Below are positions 1 through 9,509 of a stretch of DNA of 64,000 nucleotides, one piece after another. The notes below the pieces were generated by a model. That model was not told the origin of the DNA. It did no database searches and was given only the letters and a program-made list of their open reading frames with translations. This DNA comes from Sinomicrobium pectinilyticum (GTDB lineage: Bacteria; Bacteroidota; Bacteroidia; Flavobacteriales; Flavobacteriaceae): assembly GCF_003725735.1 (NCBI RefSeq), contig NZ_RJTM01000068.1, positions 1 to 64,000 of the forward strand, given 5' to 3'. Each line of letters begins with the position of its first letter. Within the stretch, counting starts at the first letter, position 1. The translations under genes and the position numbers were made by a program.

Positions 1-1
1 A

Positions 2-1504
2 CTGACTGCCGATCTGGAAATAACACCTCTTGCCATTACGGTAACAGCTGACGATAAAGAAAAAGTTTACGGGGCAACCGACCCGGAACTGACATATACT
101 TATACGCCGGAACTGGTAACCGGTGACAGCTTCAGCGGAACATTGGTACGCGAGGCGGGAGAAGAAGCAGGAACGTATACCATAAACCTGGGGACGTTGG
201 CCCTGAATGCCAATTATATGCTGACTTTTGTAAGTGCAACACTGAAGATCAGCAAGGCTCCTGTAAACAATATTACCTTCCACGATGCGGTTTTTGTATA
301 CGATGGTACCCTGCACCAACTGGCCATTACAGGCACCTTGCCCGAAGGCGCGTCCGTCAGCTATGAAAATAACGGCCGTACCGATGCGGGAATGCAGGAA
401 GTTACGGCTACCGTTACCGGAGCGAACTACGAGACCCTGGTACTGACCGCCGTACTTACTGTAGAAAAAGCCTCCCAGGTAATCGACTTTGCCCCGATTG
501 CGGACAAGGACCTGGAGAACGACCCGGATTTTCAACTGGAGGCTACGGCAAGTTCCGGCCTGCCGGTGAGTTATACCTATACTTACCTGTCTGCCGACCC
601 TCCTGCCGTGATAAGTCCGGACGGAATGGTAAGCCTGTTGAGTTCCGGGGAAGTGGAGATTACCGCACATCAGGAAGGCAATACTAATTATTTGCCGGCA
701 GATGCCGTGACCAGGATATTACACATTAACAGTTCCAACGCATTCGTAAGCACGCTGGAAATTAACGGTACGGTTTATGACAACCCCGGCCAGGAGACAT
801 ATTACATTATGGATTGTGATAATTTTGCTCCACAGGCCGAAGTACAAATACATACGGCCGATCCTAATGCAACCGTAGACCCCGGCCCGACCTTTGTAAT
901 AGATACTCCCGAAGCGGGCCTTTATCGCCGGGAAGTAACCGTGACTTCGCAAAACGGGGAACAGACCCGGACATACCTGGTTACGGTAGAGCGCAGGTTT
1001 AACTTTGATGATATCGTAGAACAGAAGTTCAACAATGTCCTTTTGGTCAATAACAACCCGGCAACTAACGGGGGCTATAAATTTGTGAAATTTGAGTGGT
1101 TTAAAAACGGGAAATCCATAGGTACCGGGCAATACTATTCTGCCGGGAACAATAAAGAGGACCTGCTGGACCCGACAGCCCGCTATAGCGTGCGTATGAC
1201 TACGGATACAGGCGATGTATTGACCACATGCGGAGGAGAGATTATGCTGGAAGCCTCCCTGGATATGAAGGCTTATCCCAACCCGGTCCTTTCCGGTGAA
1301 CTTTTGCATATTCTGGCAGATTTACCGGAAGAAGAGCTTTCCCACCTTACTATCAACGTATATAACCAGAACGGAAGGGAAGTACTGCGCACAACGGGGA
1401 GGGAGAAAGAAACGGCCGTTTCCCTTCCCCGTATACCGGGAGTTTATCTGGTAAGCTGCCGGACAAACCAAAGAAAAAAGACCTTTAAGATTATCGTAAA
1501 ATAG
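2..1504 (+). CDS. MBG-domain surface protein with T9SS C-terminal sorting domain (5' partial)
   Basis: The reading frame is already open at base 2, so only the last 500 residues are present. The visible part starts within MBG-type beta-sandwich repeats (ITVTADDKEKVYG, then a KVYGATDPELTY-like signature), passes through a second MBG-like segment and an Ig-like region, then a cadherin-like beta-sandwich domain (around FVSTLEINGTVYDNPG). It ends in a typical T9SS type A sorting domain, with a YPNPV motif, a VYNQNGREV strand and a final FKIIVK. The family is made of large exported adhesin-like proteins attached to the cell surface through the type IX system. A nested hairpin lies directly after the stop codon. 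The function beyond surface display cannot be read from this fragment. Confidence 0.85.
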   Translation: MTADLEITPLAITVTADDKEKVYGATDPELTYTYTPELVTGDSFSGTLVREAGEEAGTYTINLGTLALNANYMLTFVSATLKISKAPVNNITFHDAVFVYDGTLHQLAITGTLPEGASVSYENNGRTDAGMQEVTATVTGANYETLVLTAVLTVEKASQVIDFAPIADKDLENDPDFQLEATASSGLPVSYTYTYLSADPPAVISPDGMVSLLSSGEVEITAHQEGNTNYLPADAVTRILHINSSNAFVSTLEINGTVYDNPGQETYYIMDCDNFAPQAEVQIHTADPNATVDPGPTFVIDTPEAGLYRREVTVTSQNGEQTRTYLVTVERRFNFDDIVEQKFNNVLLVNNNPATNGGYKFVKFEWFKNGKSIGTGQYYSAGNNKEDLLDPTARYSVRMTTDTGDVLTTCGGEIMLEASLDMKAYPNPVLSGELLHILADLPEEELSHLTINVYNQNGREVLRTTGREKETAVSLPRIPGVYLVSCRTNQRKKTFKIIVK

Positions 1505-1516
1505 TATGACCTCGTG

Positions 1517-1586
1517 GAGACGCCCGGAAAAAGATATTTAAGAAATATCAGGTGTTAACCGGCACGCAATTCCGGGGCGTCTCTTT
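1517..1586 (+). terminator. Nested stem-loop terminator after the T9SS protein
   Basis: The outer arms GAGACGCCCGGAA (1517-1529) and TTCCGGGGCGTCTC (1570-1583) pair over 13 bp with one bulged G. An inner hairpin (GATATTT / AAATATC) lies between them and a short T run follows. It sits between two same-strand genes and ends 22 bases before the next start codon. Confidence 0.6.
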
Positions 1587-1608
1587 ATAAACAATAACAA
1601 ACGTTGCA

Positions 1609-2475
1609 ATGAAAAATACTACAGTTTTTATACATTCGGCAATTGTGGTTCTGACCATGGCTTTTGCCATTATGCCATGTACGGCTCAAAATAATAATGA
1701 ACTATCTGTTTATATCTCCGGTCCGTTCCAGTCCCTGAGATCCGATGCCGGGGAAGGAGGAGAATACCAATCCCGTAACGGGGGAAGTTTTGGTATAGGC
1801 TATGGCTATGCATTTAATGAGAACTGGAGCCTGTTGGTAAATGCGGAACTACAACTATATCGTTCGGCATGGCGTTATGAGCGTTTTGGAGACGCCTATG
1901 AAACCACGGACATGGAAGGAGACGATTTTGAATTCCGGTATACGTTTTCCGGATATAAAGAAAAACAAAAGGCTTATTTTGTGGAAGTCCCGCTGATGCT
2001 GCAATATACCAGCCGGGGAATGTACACGCAGTTTTATGCCGCTGCAGGAGTTGGTGTGGGTTTTGTTGTTGATGCAAGCTATTCTTCGGACTACGGGCAT
2101 TTGAGCACCAGCGGCTATTATCCGCAGTGGGATGCAGAATTGCATGCCCCGGAATTTATGGGGTTTGGTGATTACGGCAGCGGGCACATAGCTTCCCGCG
2201 ACCTGGAACTTAAAAACTCCTATACGTTAAAGCTGGAAACGGGGATCAGGCAAATACTCAATGACAGCAATGCCATGTACCTGGGTATATACCTGAATTA
2301 CGGGCTTAATGACCTGGCCGAAGGAGAAACGGCCCCATCCGTACTGACCTATCAACCGGACAACCCGTCGGATTTTGATATCAGCTCGCTCACTACTTCT
2401 TCCAATACATCGTCCGGGGATAAACTACGGGCCATAGGTTTCGGGCTAAAGCTTCGGTATGCGTTTTCCTGGTAA
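1609..2475 (+). CDS. Outer-membrane beta-barrel protein
   Basis: This 288-residue protein has a cleavable signal peptide (about residues 1-26, ending near MPCTAQ). Alternating aromatic and polar strands follow, such as FGIGYGYAF, YFVEVPLMLQYTS and YAAAGVGVGFVV, and it closes with the C-terminal strand LKLRYAFSW ending in an aromatic residue. That layout is typical of the small PorT / outer-membrane beta-barrel superfamily of Bacteroidota. No specific ligand can be assigned. It lies 104 bases downstream of the T9SS protein, with a terminator between them, so it is probably transcribed separately. The ATG at 1609 is preferred because it gives a complete signal peptide. Confidence 0.75.
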   Translation: MKNTTVFIHSAIVVLTMAFAIMPCTAQNNNELSVYISGPFQSLRSDAGEGGEYQSRNGGSFGIGYGYAFNENWSLLVNAELQLYRSAWRYERFGDAYETTDMEGDDFEFRYTFSGYKEKQKAYFVEVPLMLQYTSRGMYTQFYAAAGVGVGFVVDASYSSDYGHLSTSGYYPQWDAELHAPEFMGFGDYGSGHIASRDLELKNSYTLKLETGIRQILNDSNAMYLGIYLNYGLNDLAEGETAPSVLTYQPDNPSDFDISSLTTSSNTSSGDKLRAIGFGLKLRYAFSW

Positions 2476-2608
2476 GACAAATGAGCAGTCTTTCATATGA
2501 AGAAACCGGGGCATATTTTCACCGGCTATGCAAAAAACTGCACAGCACACCCGGGAATACGCCGTAAAGCCTGCTGGCAAAACGGGGAGTGAAACTTGCT
2601 TCATTGGA

Positions 2609-3880
2609 TCATTGTTTCCGAAGCACAAAACAATGCCTTTCCTCAAAACGATAGTCAATGGAAAGGGCAGGGTAGAGGCGGATAATGGATTTGACGATGG
2701 CCAGGCCCAATCCTGTAGAATTCTCGCTTTGCTCGTCTTTATAAAAACGCTCAAAGATCTGTTCCGGGTTCAGGGAGGTCTTTCCGGAATTGGAAATGAC
2801 AATCTCTCTTTCCGAAATGTGAATGTCCAGTATACCGCCCGCAGCGTTGTGTACGATGGCATTCTTCAGCAGGTTGTTGATGAGAACAGTGGCCAGGTCC
2901 CGGTTCATCTCCGCAATAAAATCCCCTTTTTCATCTATGGTAATCACCGTCTTTTTGTACTTGCTCAAAACTTCCAGGTCCGTCAGCGATTGATGTACGA
3001 GTTCGTTGAGAATAATACTTTCGGAGGGCCGGAACTGCCTGTTTTCTATCCTCGATAGCATGAGCAAAGAACGGTTTAACCTTTTAAGACGCTGTAGGGT
3101 GCGGTTTACTTCGTCTATCTGCACCAGGTTCTGCTCCGAAAGGCCGTCCCTGCCCATTAACAGTTCCAGTTTGTTGATGGCAATGGCCAGGGGAGTCTGC
3201 AATTCGTGGGAAGCATTTTCTATAAACTGCTTCTGCTGGGTGTAAACAGCTTCATTCCTCGCGACCATCGCAGATATTTCGCCGTACAATTCATCGAACT
3301 CCCTTACATTGGCTGCTACGGGTTCCAGGCTTGTGCGCCCGCCTATTTTATAATTTCTCAATTGTTCCATAAGGCGGTAAAAAGGCATCCAGGCCTTTCT
3401 GAGGATAAAGTGATTGATGAGGATAATACTTACCACCAGGGCTATATACAGTACTACCAGGGCCGTGAGAAGGTCTTCCAGAAGTTCATCCTCTTCTACC
3501 GTGGAAGTATAGATTTCCAGTTGATATTCCTGCCCTCCGGAGGAAAAAATGGTTTGTAATACCCTTACCGGTTCGTCATCGTCATCGTAGGGCATATACA
3601 TTTTGGAATTGTAAATATGCGACTTCCGGGAGTAATCGCCGGGGGGGAGCGGGGTTATTTTAAAGCGGGCAATGTCGTATTCGCGGGTCCGGAGTATTTC
3701 AGGATTTCCCTCGGCTTCGCGCATAATGCGCAGCCTGCTGTCTTTCAGCCCGTCATCTATATTATCATATACTTCCTCAATGATATACATATAGAACAAC
3801 GCGGCCCAGAGCGCAATAATGCCCAGGATGGCAATGACCAGGTAGCGCAGCGTATAATTCTTAAGGGAGCGTTTCTGCAT
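2609..3880 (-). CDS. Sensor histidine kinase of a two-component system
   Basis: This 423-residue membrane kinase has a first transmembrane segment at about residues 12-34, a periplasmic sensor region of about 100 residues and a second membrane segment at about 136-159. A linker, a HisKA dimerisation domain with the phospho-acceptor in ASHELQTP (His225) and an HATPase_c domain follow, the last with an N box (NNLLKNAIVHN) and a GLGLAIVK G box. The periplasmic sensor is short and acidic (PYDDDDEP) and has no recognisable ligand-binding fold. The response regulator gene ends three bases upstream, so the two form an operon. The neighbouring RND efflux genes on the same strand are possible targets, which is inference from position only. 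Confidence 0.9.
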   Translation of the reverse strand: MQKRSLKNYTLRYLVIAILGIIALWAALFYMYIIEEVYDNIDDGLKDSRLRIMREAEGNPEILRTREYDIARFKITPLPPGDYSRKSHIYNSKMYMPYDDDDEPVRVLQTIFSSGGQEYQLEIYTSTVEEDELLEDLLTALVVLYIALVVSIILINHFILRKAWMPFYRLMEQLRNYKIGGRTSLEPVAANVREFDELYGEISAMVARNEAVYTQQKQFIENASHELQTPLAIAINKLELLMGRDGLSEQNLVQIDEVNRTLQRLKRLNRSLLMLSRIENRQFRPSESIILNELVHQSLTDLEVLSKYKKTVITIDEKGDFIAEMNRDLATVLINNLLKNAIVHNAAGGILDIHISEREIVISNSGKTSLNPEQIFERFYKDEQSENSTGLGLAIVKSIIRLYPALSIDYRFEERHCFVLRKQ

Positions 3881-3883
3881 GGT

Positions 3884-4555
3884 TTATATAATTTTATACC
3901 CGACGCCGTATACTGCCTGTATATCGGCATCGGCACCGGCATTGTTCAGCTTTTTCCGGAGGTTTTTTATTTGGGAATACACAAAATCCAGGCTGTCTGC
4001 CTGGTCCGTATGATCTCCCCAGACATACTCGGCAATAGAAGTTTTGGTAATAAGCCGCTGCGGATTGGTAACGAAATAATAGAGCAGGTCGAACTCCTTC
4101 CGGTTGAGTACCAGCTCGTATTTATCTACCTGTACCGTCCTGTTTTCCGGGTCTATGGTAATATTGCGCCAGCCGATGTGTTGTTCCCCGTTCTGGTTTC
4201 TCCTCCGGATGGCCGATTTTACCCGGGCATTTAACTCGGCCAGGTGAAAAGGTTTGGCCAGGTAATCATCGGCCCCCAGTTCCAGTCCCAGGACCTTATC
4301 GTCTACGGCATCTTTTGCCGAGATAATGATAACGGCTTCCTGTTTTTTCAGTTTTTTGATCTCCGAGAGCAATTCCAGCCCGCTTCCGCCGGGGAGCATA
4401 ATATCAAGTAATATACAGTCATAGGCAAAAGAAATGATCTTGTCAAGCGCACTACGGAAGTCGGTCGCGGTCTCTACAAGGTAGGTCTCCTTTTCGAGGG
4501 ATTCTTTCATGACCTTTATGAGGTCGTGCTCGTCTTCTACAATGAGGATCTTCAT
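3884..4555 (-). CDS. OmpR/PhoB-family response regulator
   Basis: This 223-residue protein has an N-terminal receiver domain (residues 1-115), with acidic residues in VEDEHD, the phosphorylation site Asp51 in LLDIMLPGGSG and the conserved Lys in the DDYLAKPF loop. A C-terminal winged-helix DNA-binding domain (about 128-223) follows, with LNRKEFDLLYYF and the recognition region around DSLDFVYSQIKNLRKKL. Length and layout match the OmpR/PhoB family. It is the first gene of a two-gene operon with the kinase just downstream. Such pairs next to RND pumps often sense envelope stress or metals, but nothing here identifies the signal. Confidence 0.93.
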   Translation of the reverse strand: MKILIVEDEHDLIKVMKESLEKETYLVETATDFRSALDKIISFAYDCILLDIMLPGGSGLELLSEIKKLKKQEAVIIISAKDAVDDKVLGLELGADDYLAKPFHLAELNARVKSAIRRRNQNGEQHIGWRNITIDPENRTVQVDKYELVLNRKEFDLLYYFVTNPQRLITKTSIAEYVWGDHTDQADSLDFVYSQIKNLRKKLNNAGADADIQAVYGVGYKII

Positions 4556-4651
4556 AATGCTAAATTACTTAAATTATATGGGTAAAAGTATAGTGTAAAT
4601 TAGGAATGATTTGGGAATAGCACCTGTTTATCAACTACCCTTTATAAGCAA

Positions 4652-4681
4652 AAGCCTTCGGGATGGCAGTTCCGAAGGCTT
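4652..4681 (-). terminator. Intrinsic terminator of the efflux operon
   Basis: A perfect 10-bp stem (AAGCCTTCGG / CCGAAGGCTT) encloses a 10-base loop. Read on the minus strand it is followed by CTTTTGC, a short U run. It lies between the last efflux gene (stop at 4805) and the response regulator start (4555), so it probably separates the two operons. The rest of 4556-4804 shows no gene. Confidence 0.65.
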
Positions 4682-4804
4682 CTGAAAATAGGGCCGGTCT
4701 CATTGGGGCTTGCAGCAAATTATAATAACTCAAGACGAGTTCAATAACATTACCCCATCCCGTCCGGTCCCCACAGCTAAAAATAGTGGGTACGTTATTT
4801 ACTC

Positions 4805-6253
4805 CTAGTCCCAGCCTCCACCAAGCGCACGGTACATATTCACCATGGCGTTCATTTGCTGCATTTTGGTCTCTACCAGTTCAAATCTCGATTCCAGGGC
4901 ATCCCTTTGGGTCAGCAGGACTTCCATATAATCGGCCCTTGCAGACCTGAAAAGGATATTGGAAATATCTATAGACTTGATAAGAGCATCTACCTCTTTG
5001 GATTTCAGATCGTAGCTTTTTTCCAGGTTGCTGATCCTGGCCAGCTGGTTAGCTACTTCTATATAAGCATTGAGGATAGTACGTTCATAATTATAGACGG
5101 CCTGTATCTGCCTGGCATTGGCGCTGTAATAGGTAGCCTTGATCTCGTTCCTGTTAATCAGGGGAGCCGTAAGATCTCCGGCTACGCTATAGAGCAGGGA
5201 CTCCGGGGTACGGAGCAGGTATTTGGGGTTAAAGGCCTGGTAGCCTATACCTGCCGAGATACCCAGGGAGGGATAAAACCGGGCTTTGGCAACCTTTACA
5301 TCCAGTTTGGAGGCCATGAGTTCCAGTTCGGCCTGTTTGATATCCGGCCGGTTTTCCAGCAGTTGCGATGGTAACCCCGAATGTACCTGTTCGGGTATGA
5401 GGTCACTAAACGCTTCGGAATCCCTTTCTATAGGCTGGGGGTACCGGCCCACGAGAAAATTGATCCTGTTTTCCGTTTCGGTGATCTTTTGCTGTATATC
5501 AAATTGCAGGCTCCTGGTATGCAGTACCTCTGCTTCGAATTTACGTACTGCCAGTTCATTGACCCGTGCCGCTTCTTTTTGAAGCCTTACGATCTTGAGT
5601 GCATTGGTCTGAATATCGATATTCTGTTTAACGATATCCAGCTGGTTGTCCAGGGCCAGTAACTCGTAATAGGAGTTGGCAATTTCCGCGATGAGATTGG
5701 TGATCACGAAATTTTTACCTTCCATCGTAGAGAGGTACCTGCTTACTGCAGCTTTTTTGGCATTGTGCAGCTTTCCCCAGATATCTACCTCCCATGAAGC
5801 ATAAGCCCCCACCAGGTAATCCTGTAAAGGTTCCGGCATTTCCCTTCCGGGTTTGATATCGGTAGTGGCTTCACTGGCGCCAAGGCTTGTGTACCTGGCT
5901 TTCTTGTCAACTGCGGCTCCTCCTTTGAGACCGATGAAAGGCAGGTATTCCCCTTTTCGGGCCCTTACCTCGTTTCTGGCTATTTCCAGTTCCTGAAGTG
6001 TGATGTTCAGTTCCTGGTTGTTTTGCAGGGCCTCGCTGATAAGGGTATCGAGATGAGGGTCAATAAAATACTCCTTCCATTTTATCCGAGCCGAATTTAA
6101 ACTGTCTCCTGATTGATCTGCATACCGGGCCGGGACCGTCGTATCTTCCTGCACGGTTTCTAAAGAGGGGGCACAGGAGTAAAGTGTAGCCAATGCAAAA
6201 ATCCCAACCAGAGACGCTTTGCCATAGTGTACTATATTTGTCTTATTCATCAT
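4805..6253 (-). CDS. TolC-like outer-membrane efflux lipoprotein (NodT/OprM family)
   Basis: This 482-residue protein is the outer-membrane channel of the tripartite RND pump encoded just upstream. It has a lipoprotein signal with lipobox LYSC (Cys27) and two tandem outer-membrane efflux (OEP) domains rich in long alpha-helical heptads (for example LNITLQELEIARNEV). The NRPDIKQAELELMASKLDVKVA region is a hallmark of the NodT family, and the length is normal. Its start overlaps the end of the pump gene by 11 bases, so translation is probably coupled. Two consecutive ATG codons (6253 and 6250) are possible starts. Confidence 0.93.
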   Translation of the reverse strand: MMNKTNIVHYGKASLVGIFALATLYSCAPSLETVQEDTTVPARYADQSGDSLNSARIKWKEYFIDPHLDTLISEALQNNQELNITLQELEIARNEVRARKGEYLPFIGLKGGAAVDKKARYTSLGASEATTDIKPGREMPEPLQDYLVGAYASWEVDIWGKLHNAKKAAVSRYLSTMEGKNFVITNLIAEIANSYYELLALDNQLDIVKQNIDIQTNALKIVRLQKEAARVNELAVRKFEAEVLHTRSLQFDIQQKITETENRINFLVGRYPQPIERDSEAFSDLIPEQVHSGLPSQLLENRPDIKQAELELMASKLDVKVAKARFYPSLGISAGIGYQAFNPKYLLRTPESLLYSVAGDLTAPLINRNEIKATYYSANARQIQAVYNYERTILNAYIEVANQLARISNLEKSYDLKSKEVDALIKSIDISNILFRSARADYMEVLLTQRDALESRFELVETKMQQMNAMVNMYRALGGGWD

Positions 6254-9200
6254 CTGATCTTTTCATTAATTTTGTCAAGAGCTTGTTCATTTTGCGGATC
6301 TTGTCCTGTAATTTGCTTTTTCCTTCACTTATACGCATAAGTTCTTCAGAAACAGGCTCCGTATCTTCGTCCCGGATAAGTTGCTTTCCGTCGGATAACT
6401 TCGCAAAAATGTAGTATAACCCCGGAATTACCAGCACCCCGAGCGTAGTACCGAGAAGCATTCCTCCCATGGCAGAACCACCTATGGTCTTATTCCCTAT
6501 GGCCCCTGCTCCCGTTGCAATGACCAGTGGGATCAGACCGGCGATAAATGCAAATGAGGTCATCAAAATAGGCCTGAACCTTACCCGGGCGCCTTCAATG
6601 GCTGCTTCGGTAATGGAGGCTCCTTGCGCCCGTTTCTGAACGGCAAATTCTACGATCAGTACGGCATTCTTTCCTAAAAGACCGACCAGCATAATAATAC
6701 CTATCTGTGCATATACGTCATTGGCAAGCCCCATCATTTTTAATAATAAGAAAGAACCGAAAATACCTATGGGCAGTGAAAGGATAACGGCAAGAGGTAA
6801 CATGAGACTTTCATACTGGGCAGCCAAAACCAGATATACAAAAACAAGTACAATGGCGAAAATGTAGATAGATTCGCTTCCGCGGGATGCTTCGTCATAG
6901 GAAAGGCCTTCCCATGCAATGTCATATCCCCGGGGCAATGTTTGTGAGGCAACCTCATTTATGGCACTTATGGCATCTCCGGAAGTGTACCCGGCTGCCG
7001 GAAGCCCTCTTATGGCTGCCGAATTATAAAGGTTATACCGGGTAATTTCATTAGGGCCCAACCTCTTTTCCATGGTCATAAAAGCCGAATAAGGCACCAT
7101 TTCCCCTTCCTCGTTTTTAACATAGAATTTTTCCAGGTCCGAAGGCATTCTCCTGTATTCCGGGGCTGCCTGGGTATACACCTTAAAGAACCTGCCATAT
7201 TTAATGAATCCCTGCTCGTAGGTACTACCGATAAGGATATTCAGGTTTTCCATGGCTTTTCCGATAGAAACGCCTTTCTGCATGGCTGCTTTGTTATTGA
7301 TCTTTAGCTCATACTGCGGATAATTAGCAGCAAAAAAGGTAAAGAGTCCTGTTATTTCCTTACGTTTTCTCAAGGCGTCCATAAAATTGTCATTCACTTT
7401 TTCGAACTCCTGAAAATCCGTACTGTTTGTTTTATCCAACAGGCGCAGGGAGAAACCTCCTGAAGAACCAAATCCGGGAACGGCAGGGGGTTCGAAGTAT
7501 TCTATGATAGCCCCGAGGTCCTGAGTTTCTTCTTCCAGTTCTTCCATGATCTCATGGACACTGTGATGGCGCTCTGACCAGGGTTTCAGGTTAATGAGAC
7601 AGGTACCTGCATTAGAACCCCGTCCTTCGGTCATGATTTCATATCCGGCCAGGGAAGAAACAGATTCCACACCATCCATTTCTTCACATATTTTTTGCAG
7701 TTTCCTGGCAACCTCGTTGGTACGTTCCAATGTAGACCCGGGGGGTGTCTGTATAATAGCATAGATCATTCCCTGGTCTTCATTCGGAATAAAACCTGCC
7801 GGTAATACCTGGTTTGTCAGAAAGATACCGGCGCAAAAGGCTATTAATATACCAAAGGTCATTACCCTCCGGTTCACAATTAATTTCAGGATGCCTACAT
7901 ATTTTCCCGTCAGCGTATCGAATTTGCGGTTAAACCAGTCTATAAACCGGTCTACAGGCGATTTTTTCCTGGTTTTTCCGTGGTTGTTTTTCAATAACAT
8001 GGCACATAATACCGGGGTAAGTGTCAGCGCAACAATCGCGGATAGTATAATGGAACCGGCCATAGTGATAGAGAATTGCCGGTAAAATACTCCGACAGGC
8101 CCGGTCATAAACGAAATCGGAATAAACACAGACACCATAACCAGCGTAATGGCCAGAATGGCTCCGCCTATTTCTCCCAATACGGCATAAGATGCCTTGT
8201 AAGGCGAGAGGTGTTCCTTTTCCATTTTCTCGTGAACAGCCTCTACGACCACAATGGCATCATCCACTACGATACCAATGGCCAATACAAGTGCAAAGAG
8301 CGTGATGAGGTTTATGGAAAGCCCGAACAACTGCATAATAAAGAACGTACCTATTAGGGATACGGGCACGGCAATGATGGGGATTATGGTAGAACGCCAG
8401 TCTCCCAAAAACAGGAAAACCACAATAGCCACCAATATAAAGGCATCCCGGAGCGTATGCAATACCTGTTCAATGGAAGCGTCGAGAAAGTTGGAGACGT
8501 CATAACCTATTTTGTAATCTATTCCAGGAGGAAAATCTTCTTCGAGTTCTTTAAGTTTTTCCTTAACCGCATCGATAACGTCACTACCGTTACTTCCGAA
8601 GGTCTGTTTCAGCACAATAGAGGCCGACGGGTTACCGTCCAGGTTGGAATAAATGTCAAAAAATTCACTCCCCAGTTCTACATCGGCTACATCCCTGAGT
8701 TTTAATATCTCTCCGTTTTCTTTGGCCCGGATGATGATATTCTTATAATCTTCGGGTTCGTTGTACCTTCCCTGGTATACCAATACATATTCCAGTGACT
8801 GGGTTTTCTTACCGGAACTTCTTCCCAGTCGCCCCGGACGTGCAATTATGCTCTGCTCATCCATGGCTTCCAGGACCTCTTCGGCGGAAACTTTATAGGC
8901 CCTCATACGATCGGGTTTCAGCCAGACCCGCATTGCGTATTTCCGGCTACCGAGTATTTTTGCACTGGCGATACCGTTTATACGTTGTATTTCCGGGATA
9001 ATTTTTGTGTATGCATAGTTGTAAAGAAATTTTTCATCGCTGTTTTTTTCTTTACTGTATAAATTCACATACATAAGCATACTGGGCTGCACGGGAGTGA
9101 TGATAACCCCTTCCCGTTGTACGAGCTCCGGCAGCAATGGCATTACCTGGTCGACCCGGGTCTTAACCCGGACTACGGCCTGGTTGGGATCAGTACCCGG

Positions 9201-9485
9201 TTCGAAAATAATACGCAGGGTACCTTCACCCGCACTGGTAGCATCCGAAGCTATATAGCGCATGCCCTGGACACCGTTTATGGATGTTTCCAAAGGAATG
9301 AGCGTGGATTTTACCAATACATCTGCGCTGGCCCCTGGATATGCTATGAAAATATTGACGGTGGTAGGGGCAATTTGCGGAAACTGCGATATAGGCAGTT
9401 GTTTGATGGCCAGTAAACCGACAAAAACTATGATTACCGATATGACAATAGCCAGTACGGGTCTCTTTATAAATTTAGCAAACAT
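6243..9485 (-). CDS. RND multidrug efflux pump, inner-membrane subunit (AcrB/HAE1 type)
   Basis: This 1080-residue proton-driven pump of the AcrB/MexB family has an N-terminal membrane helix beginning FAKFIKRPVLAIVISVI, two large periplasmic porter loops and twelve membrane helices. The proton-relay pair Asp408-Asp409 lies in GIVVDDAIVVVE, matching the two aspartates of AcrB. The HAE1 family exports hydrophobic or amphiphilic compounds. The C-terminus carries a charged tail of about 40 residues (from RDEDTEPVSEEL to KRSDDE), longer than in E. coli AcrB. The gene lies 24 bases downstream of the adaptor and overlaps the outer-membrane gene, giving the order adaptor, pump, channel. The substrate is unknown. 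Confidence 0.95.
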   Translation of the reverse strand: MFAKFIKRPVLAIVISVIIVFVGLLAIKQLPISQFPQIAPTTVNIFIAYPGASADVLVKSTLIPLETSINGVQGMRYIASDATSAGEGTLRIIFEPGTDPNQAVVRVKTRVDQVMPLLPELVQREGVIITPVQPSMLMYVNLYSKEKNSDEKFLYNYAYTKIIPEIQRINGIASAKILGSRKYAMRVWLKPDRMRAYKVSAEEVLEAMDEQSIIARPGRLGRSSGKKTQSLEYVLVYQGRYNEPEDYKNIIIRAKENGEILKLRDVADVELGSEFFDIYSNLDGNPSASIVLKQTFGSNGSDVIDAVKEKLKELEEDFPPGIDYKIGYDVSNFLDASIEQVLHTLRDAFILVAIVVFLFLGDWRSTIIPIIAVPVSLIGTFFIMQLFGLSINLITLFALVLAIGIVVDDAIVVVEAVHEKMEKEHLSPYKASYAVLGEIGGAILAITLVMVSVFIPISFMTGPVGVFYRQFSITMAGSIILSAIVALTLTPVLCAMLLKNNHGKTRKKSPVDRFIDWFNRKFDTLTGKYVGILKLIVNRRVMTFGILIAFCAGIFLTNQVLPAGFIPNEDQGMIYAIIQTPPGSTLERTNEVARKLQKICEEMDGVESVSSLAGYEIMTEGRGSNAGTCLINLKPWSERHHSVHEIMEELEEETQDLGAIIEYFEPPAVPGFGSSGGFSLRLLDKTNSTDFQEFEKVNDNFMDALRKRKEITGLFTFFAANYPQYELKINNKAAMQKGVSIGKAMENLNILIGSTYEQGFIKYGRFFKVYTQAAPEYRRMPSDLEKFYVKNEEGEMVPYSAFMTMEKRLGPNEITRYNLYNSAAIRGLPAAGYTSGDAISAINEVASQTLPRGYDIAWEGLSYDEASRGSESIYIFAIVLVFVYLVLAAQYESLMLPLAVILSLPIGIFGSFLLLKMMGLANDVYAQIGIIMLVGLLGKNAVLIVEFAVQKRAQGASITEAAIEGARVRFRPILMTSFAFIAGLIPLVIATGAGAIGNKTIGGSAMGGMLLGTTLGVLVIPGLYYIFAKLSDGKQLIRDEDTEPVSEELMRISEGKSKLQDKIRKMNKLLTKLMKRSDDE

Positions 9486-9509
9486 TTTACGCTGTTTTAT
9501 AGGTTTGAA

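Noticed and set aside
2528-4234. Several plus-strand open frames opposite the histidine kinase and response regulator
   Set aside because: The minus-strand proteins have complete motifs, and the plus-strand frames do not.
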